DNA of 34,993 nucleotides, taken from Chloroflexus islandicus (GTDB lineage Bacteria > Chloroflexota > Chloroflexia > Chloroflexales > Chloroflexaceae). A program made the position numbers and the translations under genes. The notes beneath the pieces are model-generated. The model was not told the DNA's origin, searched no databases, and saw only the letters and a list, made by a program, of their open reading frames with translations. Of the stretch, positions 1-7,516 are shown one piece after another. Every line of letters starts with the position of its first letter. The stretch's first letter is position 1. The stretch is from positions 1 to 34,993 of the forward strand of contig NZ_LWQS01000073.1 of the NCBI RefSeq assembly GCF_001650695.1, written 5' to 3'.

Positions 1-6
1 CCCCCA

Positions 7-45
7 CCCCATCACCCCTCCCCCGCTGGGGGAGGGGTGATGGGG
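7..45. repeat. Perfect GC-rich palindrome (18-bp stem)
   Basis: Bases 7-24 and 28-45 are exact reverse complements around a 3-nt loop (gct). The core (ccccctcccc-like arm, gct, gggggagggg) recurs inside the repeats near 6945, 7110, 7285, 12840 and 13050, so this is a member of a dispersed repeat family. I see no gene in bases 1-478. Confidence 0.8.
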
Positions 46-135
46 CGTGCAGCGCCGGACGTTGCGGCATTGCTCAACGATCAATAGGTGTGCTCAACCA
101 CACGTTTTGTCAGTCCCTCAACCGCTGAAGGGGGA

Positions 136-345
136 GATTGCTTCGGTCGGGCGGCCTCCAGCGCGGCTGGACGCCGCCGCTCCCGCGCAATGACATACTG
201 GTCTGTCATTGCGAGCGAAGCGAAGCAATCCCCCACGCGAGCGGACGCCATCCACTGCCCACCCTTTCTGCGACCGTTCCCAGTAACTCACTCTTCCCGC
301 TCCAGTAGGAGATTGCTGCGGAGACTACGCCCCCTCGCAATGACA
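136..345. repeat. Dispersed 'cgcaatgaca' palindromic repeats
   Basis: gattgcttcg at 136-145 is the reverse complement of cgaagcaatc at 221-230, and cgcaatgaca at 186-195 of tgtcattgcg at 204-213, giving a nested inverted repeat. A further diverged copy runs from gattgc at 311 to cgcaatgaca at 336-345. This element type is common in intergenic DNA of many bacteria. Open frames across it show no protein-like features. Confidence 0.75.
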
Positions 346-478
346 GTGAGCAGCCGAATGCCATCCGCTCGCCGCCCATCCTATGACCGGCCTGCGGTAG
401 CACACCAATCGCCCAAAAACACAAGCGGGCCGCAGCTTTGCTACGGCCCGCCCGCACAGCAGGAGGGGAGGAGGTGAT

Positions 479-554
479 TGGTGGAGCGAAGGGGATTCGA
501 ACCCCTGACCTTCTGCGTGCAAAGCAGATGCTCTACCAACTGAGCTATCGCCCC
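479..554 (-). tRNA. tRNA-Ala (anticodon TGC)
   Basis: Read on the minus strand this is a 76-nt cloverleaf beginning GGGGCGATAGCTCAGTTGG, with anticodon TGC in the loop CTTTGCACG, T-loop GGTTCGAATCC, and encoded CCA at 479-481. The acceptor stem GGGGCGA pairs with TCGCTCC with one G-U. It lies downstream of tRNA-Ile and probably shares its transcript. Such Ile/Ala pairs usually sit in the 16S-23S spacer, but no rRNA is present here. Confidence 0.97.
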
Positions 555-561
555 AAAACAA

Positions 562-599
562 GAGAGAATAGAGAATGGTCGCGCATTCTCTATTCTCTC
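562..599 (-). terminator. Perfect 16-bp hairpin between the two tRNAs
   Basis: Bases 562-577 and 584-599 are exact reverse complements separated by 6 nt. On the minus strand the hairpin follows tRNA-Ile and is followed by TTGTTTT directly before the 5' end of tRNA-Ala, so it resembles an intrinsic terminator or attenuator inside the tRNA transcript. It could instead be an RNase processing structure. The structure is certain; the role is inferred. Confidence 0.5.
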
Positions 600-604
600 G
601 GTGT

Positions 605-681
<77 letters not shown>

Positions 682-695
682 TCGCAACGCGGTGA

Positions 696-724
696 AGTAT
701 AACACAGCTTGGGGGGTGTGTCAA
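696..724 (-). promoter_or_regulatory. sigma70 promoter of the tRNA-Ile/tRNA-Ala pair
   Basis: On the minus strand there is a consensus -35 TTGACA (719-724), a 17-nt spacer and a -10 TATACT (696-701). The start would fall near 689, a few bases before the tRNA-Ile 5' end at 681. This is one of the best promoters in the window. Confidence 0.85.
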
Positions 725-898
725 GTCAGCCGAGGGCGAGTTTAGCAAAGGTCGAGCAGCGACGCCAGTGTTCATAGAGTGCGGCAGTTTGACCGCCGCA
801 TCATGCTGATGCCGCAAGGGCCGGCCTGTTTCCGCTTGTGATGTTTGAGCCCGCCCAATGCACCTCGACCACTGGCGTGAAGTTTTTACAGTTTTTGG

Positions 899-930
899 TT
901 GACAAACCAGTTAAATTAGTATATTCTAAC
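899..930 (+). promoter_or_regulatory. Promoter and candidate operator of the heme operon
   Basis: TTGACA (899-904), a 17-nt spacer and TATTCT (922-927) precede hmuV. An imperfect 21-bp dyad, 910-930, covers the spacer and -10: 7 of 10 base pairs match, with half-sites GTTA and TAAC at the ends. A repressor bound there would block polymerase. The operon encodes a DtxR-like protein, making it the natural candidate, but the dyad is not a textbook DtxR or Fur box. Confidence 0.6.
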
Positions 931-970
931 TGCGTCGCTTAGCACGTACCGAACGAGGTGCAGCATCCCT

Positions 971-1750
971 ATGGAACTGTTGGCAGCCCACGATATCGGC
1001 TATTACCTGAACGGACGCTGGTTGGTGCAGTCGGTTTCGCTGACGCTATCCGCCGGCGAGGTAGTGGTGTTGGTTGGCCCAAACGGGGCCGGCAAGAGCA
1101 CGCTCTTGAGTCTGCTGGCCGGTGATTTGCCACTGGCCAGCGGCGAGATTTGGCTCGGCGGGCAGCCGCTCAGCCGGATGCCGGCGCTGGCGCAGGCGCA
1201 ACGGCGCGCTGTGTTGCGCCAGCAGGTTGCCGTGACCTTTCCCTTTACCGCGCTAGAGGTGGCGCTCATGGGCCGCGCGCCGCATCTGCGCGGCCAAGCG
1301 GAAAGTGCGCGCGATGTGGCGATTGCGCAGGAGGCGTTGGCGCAGACCGAAACCGCGCCGTTCGCGGCTCGCCCCCTGCCGACGCTTTCCGGCGGCGAAC
1401 AGGCTCGCGTGCAGATGGCGCGCGTCTTGGCCCAGACCGCGCCAATGTTGCTGCTCGATGAGCCAACTGCGGCGCTTGATCTGCGCCACCAGCACCGTGT
1501 GTTGCAGTTGGCCCGCCGCGCAGCCGATCAGGGTGGCGCCGCTCTGATTGTGCTGCACGATGTCAATCTGGCTGCACTCTACGCCAACCGGATCGGGGTG
1601 ATGCAGCAGGGTCGCTTGCGCGCCATCGGCGCGCCGTGGGAGGTGTTGCAGGCTGATCTGCTGAGCGATGTGTATGGCGTGCCGATCACGGTGCAACCCC
1701 ATCCGCGCACGGCAACGCCGCTGGTGTTGAGTCTACCGGAAGATCATTGA
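971..1750 (+). CDS. hmuV: Heme ABC transporter ATP-binding protein HmuV
   Basis: This 259-residue cytoplasmic ATPase would power heme import across the inner membrane with HmuU. Its motifs are complete: Walker A GPNGAGKST at 36-44, signature LSGGE at 139-143, Walker B MLLLDE at 159-164 and an H-loop LHD near 197. FPFTALEVALMGR after the Q-loop is typical of FecE/HmuV/BtuD importers. The ATG at 971 is used; gaggtg lies about 12 nt upstream, a slightly long spacing. It is first in an operon with hmuT, hmuU, a heme monooxygenase and a DtxR-like regulator, and that company decides for heme rather than cobalamin or siderophore. Confidence 0.88.
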   Translation: MELLAAHDIGYYLNGRWLVQSVSLTLSAGEVVVLVGPNGAGKSTLLSLLAGDLPLASGEIWLGGQPLSRMPALAQAQRRAVLRQQVAVTFPFTALEVALMGRAPHLRGQAESARDVAIAQEALAQTETAPFAARPLPTLSGGEQARVQMARVLAQTAPMLLLDEPTAALDLRHQHRVLQLARRAADQGGAALIVLHDVNLAALYANRIGVMQQGRLRAIGAPWEVLQADLLSDVYGVPITVQPHPRTATPLVLSLPEDH

Positions 1751-1766
1751 GGGAGTGCATAGACCT

Positions 1767-2813
1767 ATGTTGGCGAAGTTCACGAAACCGCTGGTCTTGC
1801 TGATCGTACTGGCGCTGCTGAGCGCATGTGGCGCGCATTCCACCGCGAATGCGCCTACGGCCGCGCCCGTTCCTACCACTGCCCCGGTTGCCACGGCAGT
1901 TCCCGATCCTATGACTGCACCGGAGCCTACCACCGCTCCCGCTGCGGCGGAACCCATCTTGCCGGCCAGCGTGACCGATTATCAGGGTGAAACCGTGGTC
2001 ATCGAGTCGGTTGACCGGGTTGTCAGTCTGTCCGGCGATATAACCGAGATTATTTTTGCGCTAGGGATGGGTGATTCCGTGGTGGGTGTGGATATAAGCG
2101 CCACTTACCCCGCCGAGAAGACCAAGGCGCTGCCGAGCATCGGCTACCAGCGCCGGCTCAACGCCGAGGGGATTCTGTCGCTCAATCCTACATTGGTGAT
2201 TGGCAATGAATTTGCCGGCCCGCCGGAAGCGTTGGCCCAAGTGCAGGCAGCGGGGGTGCCGCTCGCGTTGACCGCGAACCCGCCTACGCTCGAAGCGCCT
2301 GCCCAAAAGATTATCTTCGTTGCGCGCGCCCTTGGCATTCCGCAGCGCGGCTATGCGTTAGCCGGGCAGGTCGAGGCCGAGATTGCGCGAGCGCGCGCTG
2401 AGGCCAGTGCGTTGCCGCGCCAGCCGCGCGTGCTCTTCCTCTATTTGCGCGGTACTGATGTGCAGCAGGTGGCCGGCGCCAATACCGCGATTGACGCTAT
2501 GATTACCGCTGCTGGCGGTATCAACGCCGCCGCCGAGGCCGGTATCGTCAATTATGCGCCGCTTAGCCCTGAAGTTGTGATTGCTGCCCAGCCCGATGTG
2601 ATTTTGGTGCTCACGAAGGGGCTTGAGTCGGTTGGTGGCATCGATGGCTTGTTGAGCATTCCCGGTCTGGCTGATACGCCAGCCGGCCAGCAACGGCGGG
2701 TGATCGACTTTGACGACCTCTATCTGAACGGTATGGGGCCGCGCACCGGGCAAGCGCTGGCCGATTTGGTAGCCGCTTTCCGTGACGCAGTCGCGCAAAC
2801 GGGGGGATCATGA
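1767..2813 (+). CDS. hmuT: Heme-binding lipoprotein HmuT
   Basis: This 348-residue substrate-binding protein would capture heme outside the membrane and hand it to HmuU. The lipoprotein signal is clear: a basic start, a hydrophobic core and lipobox LSAC with Cys21. A Pro/Thr/Ala-rich linker follows, then the periplasmic-binding fold. Stretches such as TEIIFALGMGDSVVGVD, the GPPEAL segment, AGGINAA and DDLYLNGMGPRTGQAL are typical of HmuT/ChuT/PhuT. A GTG at 1755 would add four residues, but the ATG at 1767 gives the normal signal peptide and GGGAG lies upstream. The 3' end overlaps hmuU in an ATGA junction, implying translational coupling. Confidence 0.87.
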   Translation: MLAKFTKPLVLLIVLALLSACGAHSTANAPTAAPVPTTAPVATAVPDPMTAPEPTTAPAAAEPILPASVTDYQGETVVIESVDRVVSLSGDITEIIFALGMGDSVVGVDISATYPAEKTKALPSIGYQRRLNAEGILSLNPTLVIGNEFAGPPEALAQVQAAGVPLALTANPPTLEAPAQKIIFVARALGIPQRGYALAGQVEAEIARARAEASALPRQPRVLFLYLRGTDVQQVAGANTAIDAMITAAGGINAAAEAGIVNYAPLSPEVVIAAQPDVILVLTKGLESVGGIDGLLSIPGLADTPAGQQRRVIDFDDLYLNGMGPRTGQALADLVAAFRDAVAQTGGS

Positions 2814-3874
2814 GCGCCACGACGATGCCTACGGTTCACCGCGCGGTTGCCTTTGGCCGCGGCTGGTTGCTGCCGGGATTGGCCGCGATGTTGATCGGCG
2901 CGCTCTTGCTGGGAGCCGGCATCGGGGCTGTCGCGGTGCCCCCTGACGTGGCAGTAGCCATTATTCTCAGCAAGGTTGGCATCAACCTTGAGGTCGCTTT
3001 TACCCAGCAGCAAATGGCCGTGCTCTGGAACATCCGCTTGCCGCGAGTGGTGCTGGGAGCGCTGGTTGGCGCGGCATTGGCGGTGAGCGGCGCGTTGTTG
3101 CAGGGCATTTTTCGCAATCCGCTCGCCGACCCCGGCCTGATCGGCGTCAGCAGCGGCGCGGCGTTGGGAGCAGTGTTTACCATTATCAGCGGGATAGCAG
3201 TGTTTGGCATCTATACCTTGCCGATCGCCGCCTTCCTTGCCGGCGCTGCGACGACGCTGCTCGTGTACCGGCTATCACGCCGCCATGGCCGCACCGATGT
3301 GGCAATGTTGCTGCTGGTGGGATTGGCCCTCAATGCGCTGGCCGGCGCAACCACCGGTTTGTTGACCTATCTGGCCGATGATGCGCAGTTGCGTTCCATC
3401 GTCTTCTGGACGCTGGGAGGGTTGGGTGGCGCGTTGTGGGAGACGGTGTTAGCCGCGGCGCCGCCGATCGTGTTGGCGCTGGCGGTGGCGCCGCGTCTAG
3501 GGTTCTACCTCAACCTGTTTGCGTTGGGTGAAACCGAAGCCCGCCATCTCGGTGTCAATACCGAATGGATTAAACGAATCATCGTCTTGCTGGCGGCGCT
3601 GGCGACCGGCGCAGCAGTGGCGCTCACCGGCCCGATCGGATTTGTTGGCCTGATTGTGCCGCATATCATCCGCCTTGCCATCGGCCCCGATCATCGCCAG
3701 CTCATCCCAGCTTGCGCACTCGGCGGCGCAACCCTGCTGGTGCTGGCCGATCTGCTGGCCCGTACACTGGCCGCTCCTGCCGAGATTCCAGTTGGCTTAT
3801 TCACCGCCTTTGCCGGCGGCCCCTTCTTTCTGGCTCTGATTTTGCGCACCCGGCGACAGTATGGTTTTCGTTGA
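2810..3874 (+). CDS. hmuU: Heme ABC transporter permease HmuU (FecCD family)
   Basis: This polytopic permease of 354 residues is normal length for FecCD/BtuC-type proteins, which form a homodimeric channel with about ten helices per subunit. GALLQGIFRNPLADPGLIG followed by SSGAALGA is the family hallmark, and GPIGFVGLIVPHIIR near the C terminus is the second conserved block that contacts the ATPase. The ATG at 2810 overlaps the hmuT stop by four bases and has GGGGGGA just upstream. The monooxygenase gene follows after 13 nt. The family is certain; heme as substrate rests on the neighbours. Confidence 0.87.
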   Translation: MSATTMPTVHRAVAFGRGWLLPGLAAMLIGALLLGAGIGAVAVPPDVAVAIILSKVGINLEVAFTQQQMAVLWNIRLPRVVLGALVGAALAVSGALLQGIFRNPLADPGLIGVSSGAALGAVFTIISGIAVFGIYTLPIAAFLAGAATTLLVYRLSRRHGRTDVAMLLLVGLALNALAGATTGLLTYLADDAQLRSIVFWTLGGLGGALWETVLAAAPPIVLALAVAPRLGFYLNLFALGETEARHLGVNTEWIKRIIVLLAALATGAAVALTGPIGFVGLIVPHIIRLAIGPDHRQLIPACALGGATLLVLADLLARTLAAPAEIPVGLFTAFAGGPFFLALILRTRRQYGFR

Positions 3875-3887
3875 TGAAGGAGCACGT

Positions 3888-4250
3888 ATGATCACGACCG
3901 CTAATCGCATCTATGTCCACCCCGACTACGCCGAACTGTTCGAGGAGACCTTCCGCACCCGCGCCCGGCTGGTTGACCGCATGCCCGGCTTTATCAGCAA
4001 TCAACTGCTGCGCCCGGTCAATCCCGGCGATCCCTATATCGTGTTGACCACGTGGGAAAGTCGCGCTCACTTCGAGGCATGGGTGCGCTCGGATGAATTC
4101 CGCCAAGGCCATGCCCGTTCGGGCACCTTGCCAAAAGAGGCGTTTACCGCACCCAATAAGCTTGAGTTGCACGAGATCATTATGGATACCAGCCGGCCTG
4201 ATGCGCCGGTTGAGCCACGCGGCAAACCGTTCAATGTCCATCGCGGTTGA
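3888..4250 (+). CDS. IsdG/HmoA-like heme-degrading monooxygenase
   Basis: This 120-residue protein of the antibiotic-biosynthesis-monooxygenase fold would open imported heme in the cytoplasm and release iron. Asn6, Trp65 and His75 match the IsdG triad Asn7/Trp67/His77, including the exact 10-residue Trp-to-His spacing, which strongly supports catalysis. TTWESRAHFEAW and the MPGF segment are typical of the family. An upstream in-frame ATG at 3861 lies inside hmuU; the ATG at 3888 has AAGGAG at ideal spacing and is preferred. The C-terminal 25 or so residues are polar and probably disordered. Its place after hmuVTU makes heme catabolism the obvious role. Confidence 0.85.
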   Translation: MITTANRIYVHPDYAELFEETFRTRARLVDRMPGFISNQLLRPVNPGDPYIVLTTWESRAHFEAWVRSDEFRQGHARSGTLPKEAFTAPNKLELHEIIMDTSRPDAPVEPRGKPFNVHRG

Positions 4251-4270
4251 GCGGGAGTGACGGCAGCCTA

Positions 4271-4304
4271 GCGCAAGGGTGCGAGTGAGTGCGCGCCCTT
4301 GCGC
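4271..4304 (+). other. Hairpin between monooxygenase and regulator genes
   Basis: gcgcaaggg (4271-4279) pairs with cccttgcgc (4296-4304) in a 9-bp stem. No T-tract follows, so it is not a standard intrinsic terminator. It could reduce read-through or stabilise the upstream mRNA, lowering regulator expression relative to the transporter. Confidence 0.45.
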
Positions 4305-4325
4305 CCTGACCAGAGGAAAAATGGT

Positions 4326-5021
4326 ATGGTGGCAGCGCCTTCGTTCGTTGTACTGCCGAACCTTACGCTTGGGCTGACAACAACGGAATCAACCTGTCTG
4401 CTGGCATTCGCTGATGTGGCCGCCGATCAAGCGGTCGTCTCCGCCGATCAGGCAGCCTCCTTGTTGCAGCGCGATCATGACGAGTTTGGCTTGCTCTTGC
4501 GCCGTCTCGCGCGGCGCAATCTGGTGAAGGTTGCTGGCAGCGGCGCACTGGAGTTAACGCCTAGCGGCGTATTCCTTGCCCGCCATCTGCAAACCCGGCA
4601 TCGCCTACTCGAACGGTTCTTGCTCGATGTGCTTGGGGTGCCGTGGATGTTTGTCCATCGCGAAGCGATGCGCTTAGCGCCAGCGGCTTCGCCGTTGTTC
4701 ATCGAGCGGGTGATCACACTCACCCGCCATGCAACAGTGTGCCCGCACGGCAACCCGATTCCCGGTCGTGGCCAACCCATCGCCAACGAACAGCGCTTGG
4801 CCGATGCGCCGTTTGGGCAACGATGCCGGCTGACCCGCATTGCCGAATGGGTGAGTTATGATCTGCACCGATTACAACGTCTCTGGAGTTACGAACTCTT
4901 GCCGGGACGCACCCTAATTCGCGTCCCCGATCCGCTCCACCGCTGGGTCATCCAGCTCAACCACCATCCGCTGGTGATTGGGCAGCGTATGGCTGAAGCC
5001 TTATTCGTGACGGTGGAATAG
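4326..5021 (+). CDS. DtxR-family transcriptional regulator (divergent)
   Basis: The 231-residue protein has an N-terminal winged helix-turn-helix (about 15-85), a dimerisation segment RHRLLERFLLDVLGVPW (91-107) followed by the VHxEA motif (110-114), and CPHGNPIPG (139-147), all DtxR/MntR/IdeR hallmarks. The second-site ligands His92, Glu96 and His111 align with DtxR His79, Glu83 and His98. The primary-site residues do not: where DtxR has Cys102, Glu105 and His106, this protein has Met115, Ala118 and Pro119, so metal sensing is probably altered. A TTG at 4299 is in frame, but ATG 4326, preceded by AGAGGA, fits better. It likely controls the heme operon. Its end overlaps the convergent kinase gene by 21 nt. 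Confidence 0.82.
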   Translation: MVAAPSFVVLPNLTLGLTTTESTCLLAFADVAADQAVVSADQAASLLQRDHDEFGLLLRRLARRNLVKVAGSGALELTPSGVFLARHLQTRHRLLERFLLDVLGVPWMFVHREAMRLAPAASPLFIERVITLTRHATVCPHGNPIPGRGQPIANEQRLADAPFGQRCRLTRIAEWVSYDLHRLQRLWSYELLPGRTLIRVPDPLHRWVIQLNHHPLVIGQRMAEALFVTVE

Positions 5022-6140
5022 CGGCAAGGTAAAGGCAAAGGTCGCGCCCTGCCCCGGCCCCGCGCTCGTGGCCCATATCCGCCCGCCGTGCAGCTCGACC
5101 AGCGCCTTGCAGATGGTCAGGCCAATGCCGGCGCCGCCGGTGGCGCGCGCGCGGGCCTTATCAACCCGGTAAAACCGCTCGAACAGATGGGGCAGATGTT
5201 CGGCGGCGATGCCGATACCGGTATCGCGCACCACCCATTGCACGGCATCATCCGCCTGCATCGCCTGCACGGTCACGTCGCCGCCAGCCGGCGTATAGTG
5301 CAACGCATTGCCGAGCAGGTTGATCAACACTTGCAGCGCCCGATCCAGATCGGCGTTGACCAGCGGCAAATCGGCAGGCACCTGTATGTGCAACGCCACC
5401 CCCTTTTCGGCAAACTGCGGCGCAAGACGGGCCACCGCCGCCGCACTGAGCGCCGCCGGCGCGATTGCGGTGAGGCGCAACGCCACCTGCCCCGCTTCCA
5501 CCCGCGAGAGCTCTTGCAAATCGCCGGCCAAGCGGCGCAAGCGGTTCACCTCATCCAGCACCAATGCCCACGTTCCATCATCCGGCTCCACCACCCCATC
5601 AAGCATACCCTCGACATAGCCGGCAATCGTCGCCAACGGCGTGCGCAACTCGTGCGCGACATCGCCGATCAAGGCCACCCGCCGCTGCTCGGCATCCTCG
5701 AGCGCAGCGGCCATGGTGTTGAATTGCGCCGCTAGACGGGCCAATTCGTAATCGCCTTGCACCGGCGCCCGTTCGCGGTAATGGCCGGCGGCAATCCGCT
5801 GGGCCGCGATCAACAGCCGTTCGAGCGGTTGCGCGATCCGGCGCGATGCTGCCAGACTCACCACCACCGCCACGAGGATCGCCGCACCGCTGCTGATCGC
5901 CAGCGCCTGCGCCATCGCCACCGTAAAGATCGCATTCGTCGCCCGCTCCATCTCGATCATGCTGTCATCGGCAGTCGCAGCCCAATGCGGCCCCAGCCAC
6001 GCAATCATCAGGCGGTCATGCAACCCCGGCGCCAACAACAGCGCCACGCCAAGCAGCGTGATCGCACCAGCGGCGATCGTCAGCAGATGCGCGAGCAACA
6101 ACCGCCGCCGCAAACCGCCCCGCGCCAACCACCCCTTCAT
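5001..6140 (-). CDS. Sensor histidine kinase (BaeS-like)
   Basis: A 379-residue membrane kinase. A first membrane helix (about 18-38), a short extracytoplasmic stretch (39-75), a second helix (about 76-98) and a HAMP domain (98-150) lead to the dimerisation box DVAHELRTPLATIAGY with phospho-accepting His163. The ATPase domain shows an N box (NLLGNALHYTP, about 272-282), VVRDTGIGI (G1), an F box (LFERFYR) and GAGIGLTICK (G2). The sensor loop is small, so the stimulus cannot be guessed. The ATG at 6140 overlaps the response-regulator stop in an ATGA junction, so the two form an operon and a cognate pair. Confidence 0.9.
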   Translation of the reverse strand: MKGWLARGGLRRRLLLAHLLTIAAGAITLLGVALLLAPGLHDRLMIAWLGPHWAATADDSMIEMERATNAIFTVAMAQALAISSGAAILVAVVVSLAASRRIAQPLERLLIAAQRIAAGHYRERAPVQGDYELARLAAQFNTMAAALEDAEQRRVALIGDVAHELRTPLATIAGYVEGMLDGVVEPDDGTWALVLDEVNRLRRLAGDLQELSRVEAGQVALRLTAIAPAALSAAAVARLAPQFAEKGVALHIQVPADLPLVNADLDRALQVLINLLGNALHYTPAGGDVTVQAMQADDAVQWVVRDTGIGIAAEHLPHLFERFYRVDKARARATGGAGIGLTICKALVELHGGRIWATSAGPGQGATFAFTLPLFHRHE

Positions 6141-6823
6141 CGCCGCTCTCCAAACCGATAACCAACGCTGCGCACGGTAAAGATAAAGCGGGGCCGGGCC
6201 GGATCATCGCCCAACTTCTTGCGCAAATTGGCGATATGGACTTCTACCACGTGATCATCGCCGAAGTAGTCGTTACCCCACACCCGGTCGAGCAGTTGGG
6301 CGCGGGAAAAGACTCTGCCCGGCGCGCTCGCCAACACGCACAGCAACGAATATTCCACATGGGTCAGCGCAACCGGCGCGCCCTTCAGCCAGACGGTATG
6401 CGCCGCCAGATCGATCACCAGCGGGCCGTAGCGAATGCGCTGCTCTTCCTCGGTGATCAGATGGCGCGGCCGGCGCAACATCGCTCGCACCCGCGCCACC
6501 AATTCGCGCGGCGAGAACGGCTTCACCAGATAATCGTCAGCGCCAGCTTCTAATCCCACCACCCGGTCAATCTCTTCCGCCTTCGCCGTCAACATCAAAA
6601 TGTAGGCATGCGAAAAGGCGCGCACTTGCCGGCACACCTCTAACCCATCTAGTTCCGGCAACATCAGATCGAGAATGATCAGGTCTGGTTGCAGCGCGCG
6701 CACCTGCGCCAAAGCGCTCTGACCATCAGCCGCCTGCGCCACCTGAAAACCGGCTTGCACCAAATAGCGCTGCACTAATTCGCGCAGGCGCGTTTCATCT
6801 TCAACAATCAAAATCGTAGGCAT
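6137..6823 (-). CDS. OmpR/PhoB-family response regulator
   Basis: A 228-residue two-domain regulator. The receiver (1-115) has the acidic pocket in VEDE, phospho-acceptor Asp52 in LDLMLPELDG, Thr79 and Lys101 in KPFS. The C-terminal winged helix (about 130-226) has the typical LTHVEYSLL entry, RVWGNDYFGDDHVVEVHI and the closing VRSVGYRF wing. A GTG at 6829 would add two residues; the ATG at 6823 opens directly on the conserved beta strand and is preferred. It is first in a two-gene operon with the overlapping kinase. I found no obvious 11-bp direct repeats upstream, unlike the second system in this window. Confidence 0.92.
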   Translation of the reverse strand: MPTILIVEDETRLRELVQRYLVQAGFQVAQAADGQSALAQVRALQPDLIILDLMLPELDGLEVCRQVRAFSHAYILMLTAKAEEIDRVVGLEAGADDYLVKPFSPRELVARVRAMLRRPRHLITEEEQRIRYGPLVIDLAAHTVWLKGAPVALTHVEYSLLCVLASAPGRVFSRAQLLDRVWGNDYFGDDHVVEVHIANLRKKLGDDPARPRFIFTVRSVGYRFGERR

Positions 6824-6968
6824 AATCACACGTGCTGGAAAGCAATCTCAGATGCATGGTAGCCGGTGATACGCAAACGGGCAATGGCTGCGAGCATTGG
6901 GATCCAGCTCGCACCCACTGGCAGGTGGCCCCACCCCTCACCCCGCCCCCGCTGGGGGAGGTTTTTTT

Positions 6969-7429
6969 ACCGCAGAGGACGCCGAGAGCGCGGAGGAGGA
7001 TCACCATTCCCACCATCTTTGCGGTCTCTGCGTCCTTGGCGTCTCTGCGTTTGAATCCTCTGCGTCTTTGCCCCCTTTGCGCCTTGGCATTAGCCCCCAC
7101 CCCTTGCCACTCCCCCGCTGGGGGAGGGGTGTTTTTTACCGCAGAGGACGCCGAGGGCGCGGAGGGGGATCACCATTCCCACCATCTTTGCGGTCTCTGC
7201 GTCCTTGGCGTCTCTGCGTTTGAATCCTCTGCGTCTTTGCCCCCTTTGCGCCTTGGCGTTAGCCCCCACCCCTTGCCACTCCCCCGCTGGGGGAGGGGTG
7301 TTTTTTACCGCAGAGGACGCCGAGGGCGCGGAGGAGGATCACCATTCCCACCATCTTTGCGGTCTCTGCGTCCTTGGCGTCTCTGCGTTTGAATCCTCTG
7401 CGTCTTTGCCCCCTTTGCGCCTTGGCATT
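6969..7429. repeat. 169-bp tandem repeat, about 2.7 copies
   Basis: The unit beginning accgcagaggacgccgag starts at 6969, 7138 and 7307, exactly 169 bp apart; the last copy ends near 7429. Copies are almost identical. Each holds a GC-rich palindrome (cccccgctggggg core), a T-run and blocks built on ctctgcg/cgcagag. Frames across it give low-complexity Arg/Gly or Pro-rich peptides on both strands, so I call no gene in 6824-7516. The flanks (6900-6968, 7430-7516) carry degenerate copies of the same words. Confidence 0.9.
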
Positions 7430-7516
7430 TATCACCTTCTGCGCTTTTCGCGCCTTTGCGTGTATCACCCTCTGCGCCTTTGCTTGCTCTGCGGCATAAA
7501 CGGCACAGCTCCATAA

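Noticed and set aside
88-477. Open frame of 129 codons at the left end
   Set aside because: It runs through the cgcaatgaca-type palindromic repeats, has no ribosome site, and its product is Arg/Ser/Pro-rich with no domain-like pattern.
971-3874. Cobalamin (BtuCDF) or siderophore importer
   Set aside because: The binding protein has HmuT-type motifs and the next gene is an IsdG-like heme monooxygenase with its catalytic triad, which favours heme.
4299-4325. TTG start for the DtxR-like regulator
   Set aside because: It lies inside the right arm of the hairpin at 4271-4304 and lacks a ribosome site; ATG 4326 follows AGAGGA.
5088-5735. 215-codon plus-strand frame opposite the histidine kinase
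   Set aside because: It is the antisense shadow of a clear kinase gene and is Arg/His/Gln-rich with no family pattern.
6969-7429. Possible CRISPR array
   Set aside because: The units are 169 bp and conserved throughout, with no short repeat/variable spacer alternation and no cas genes.
6832-7516. Several overlapping frames on both strands
   Set aside because: All are translations of the 169-bp tandem repeat; the peptides repeat themselves and change frame from copy to copy.
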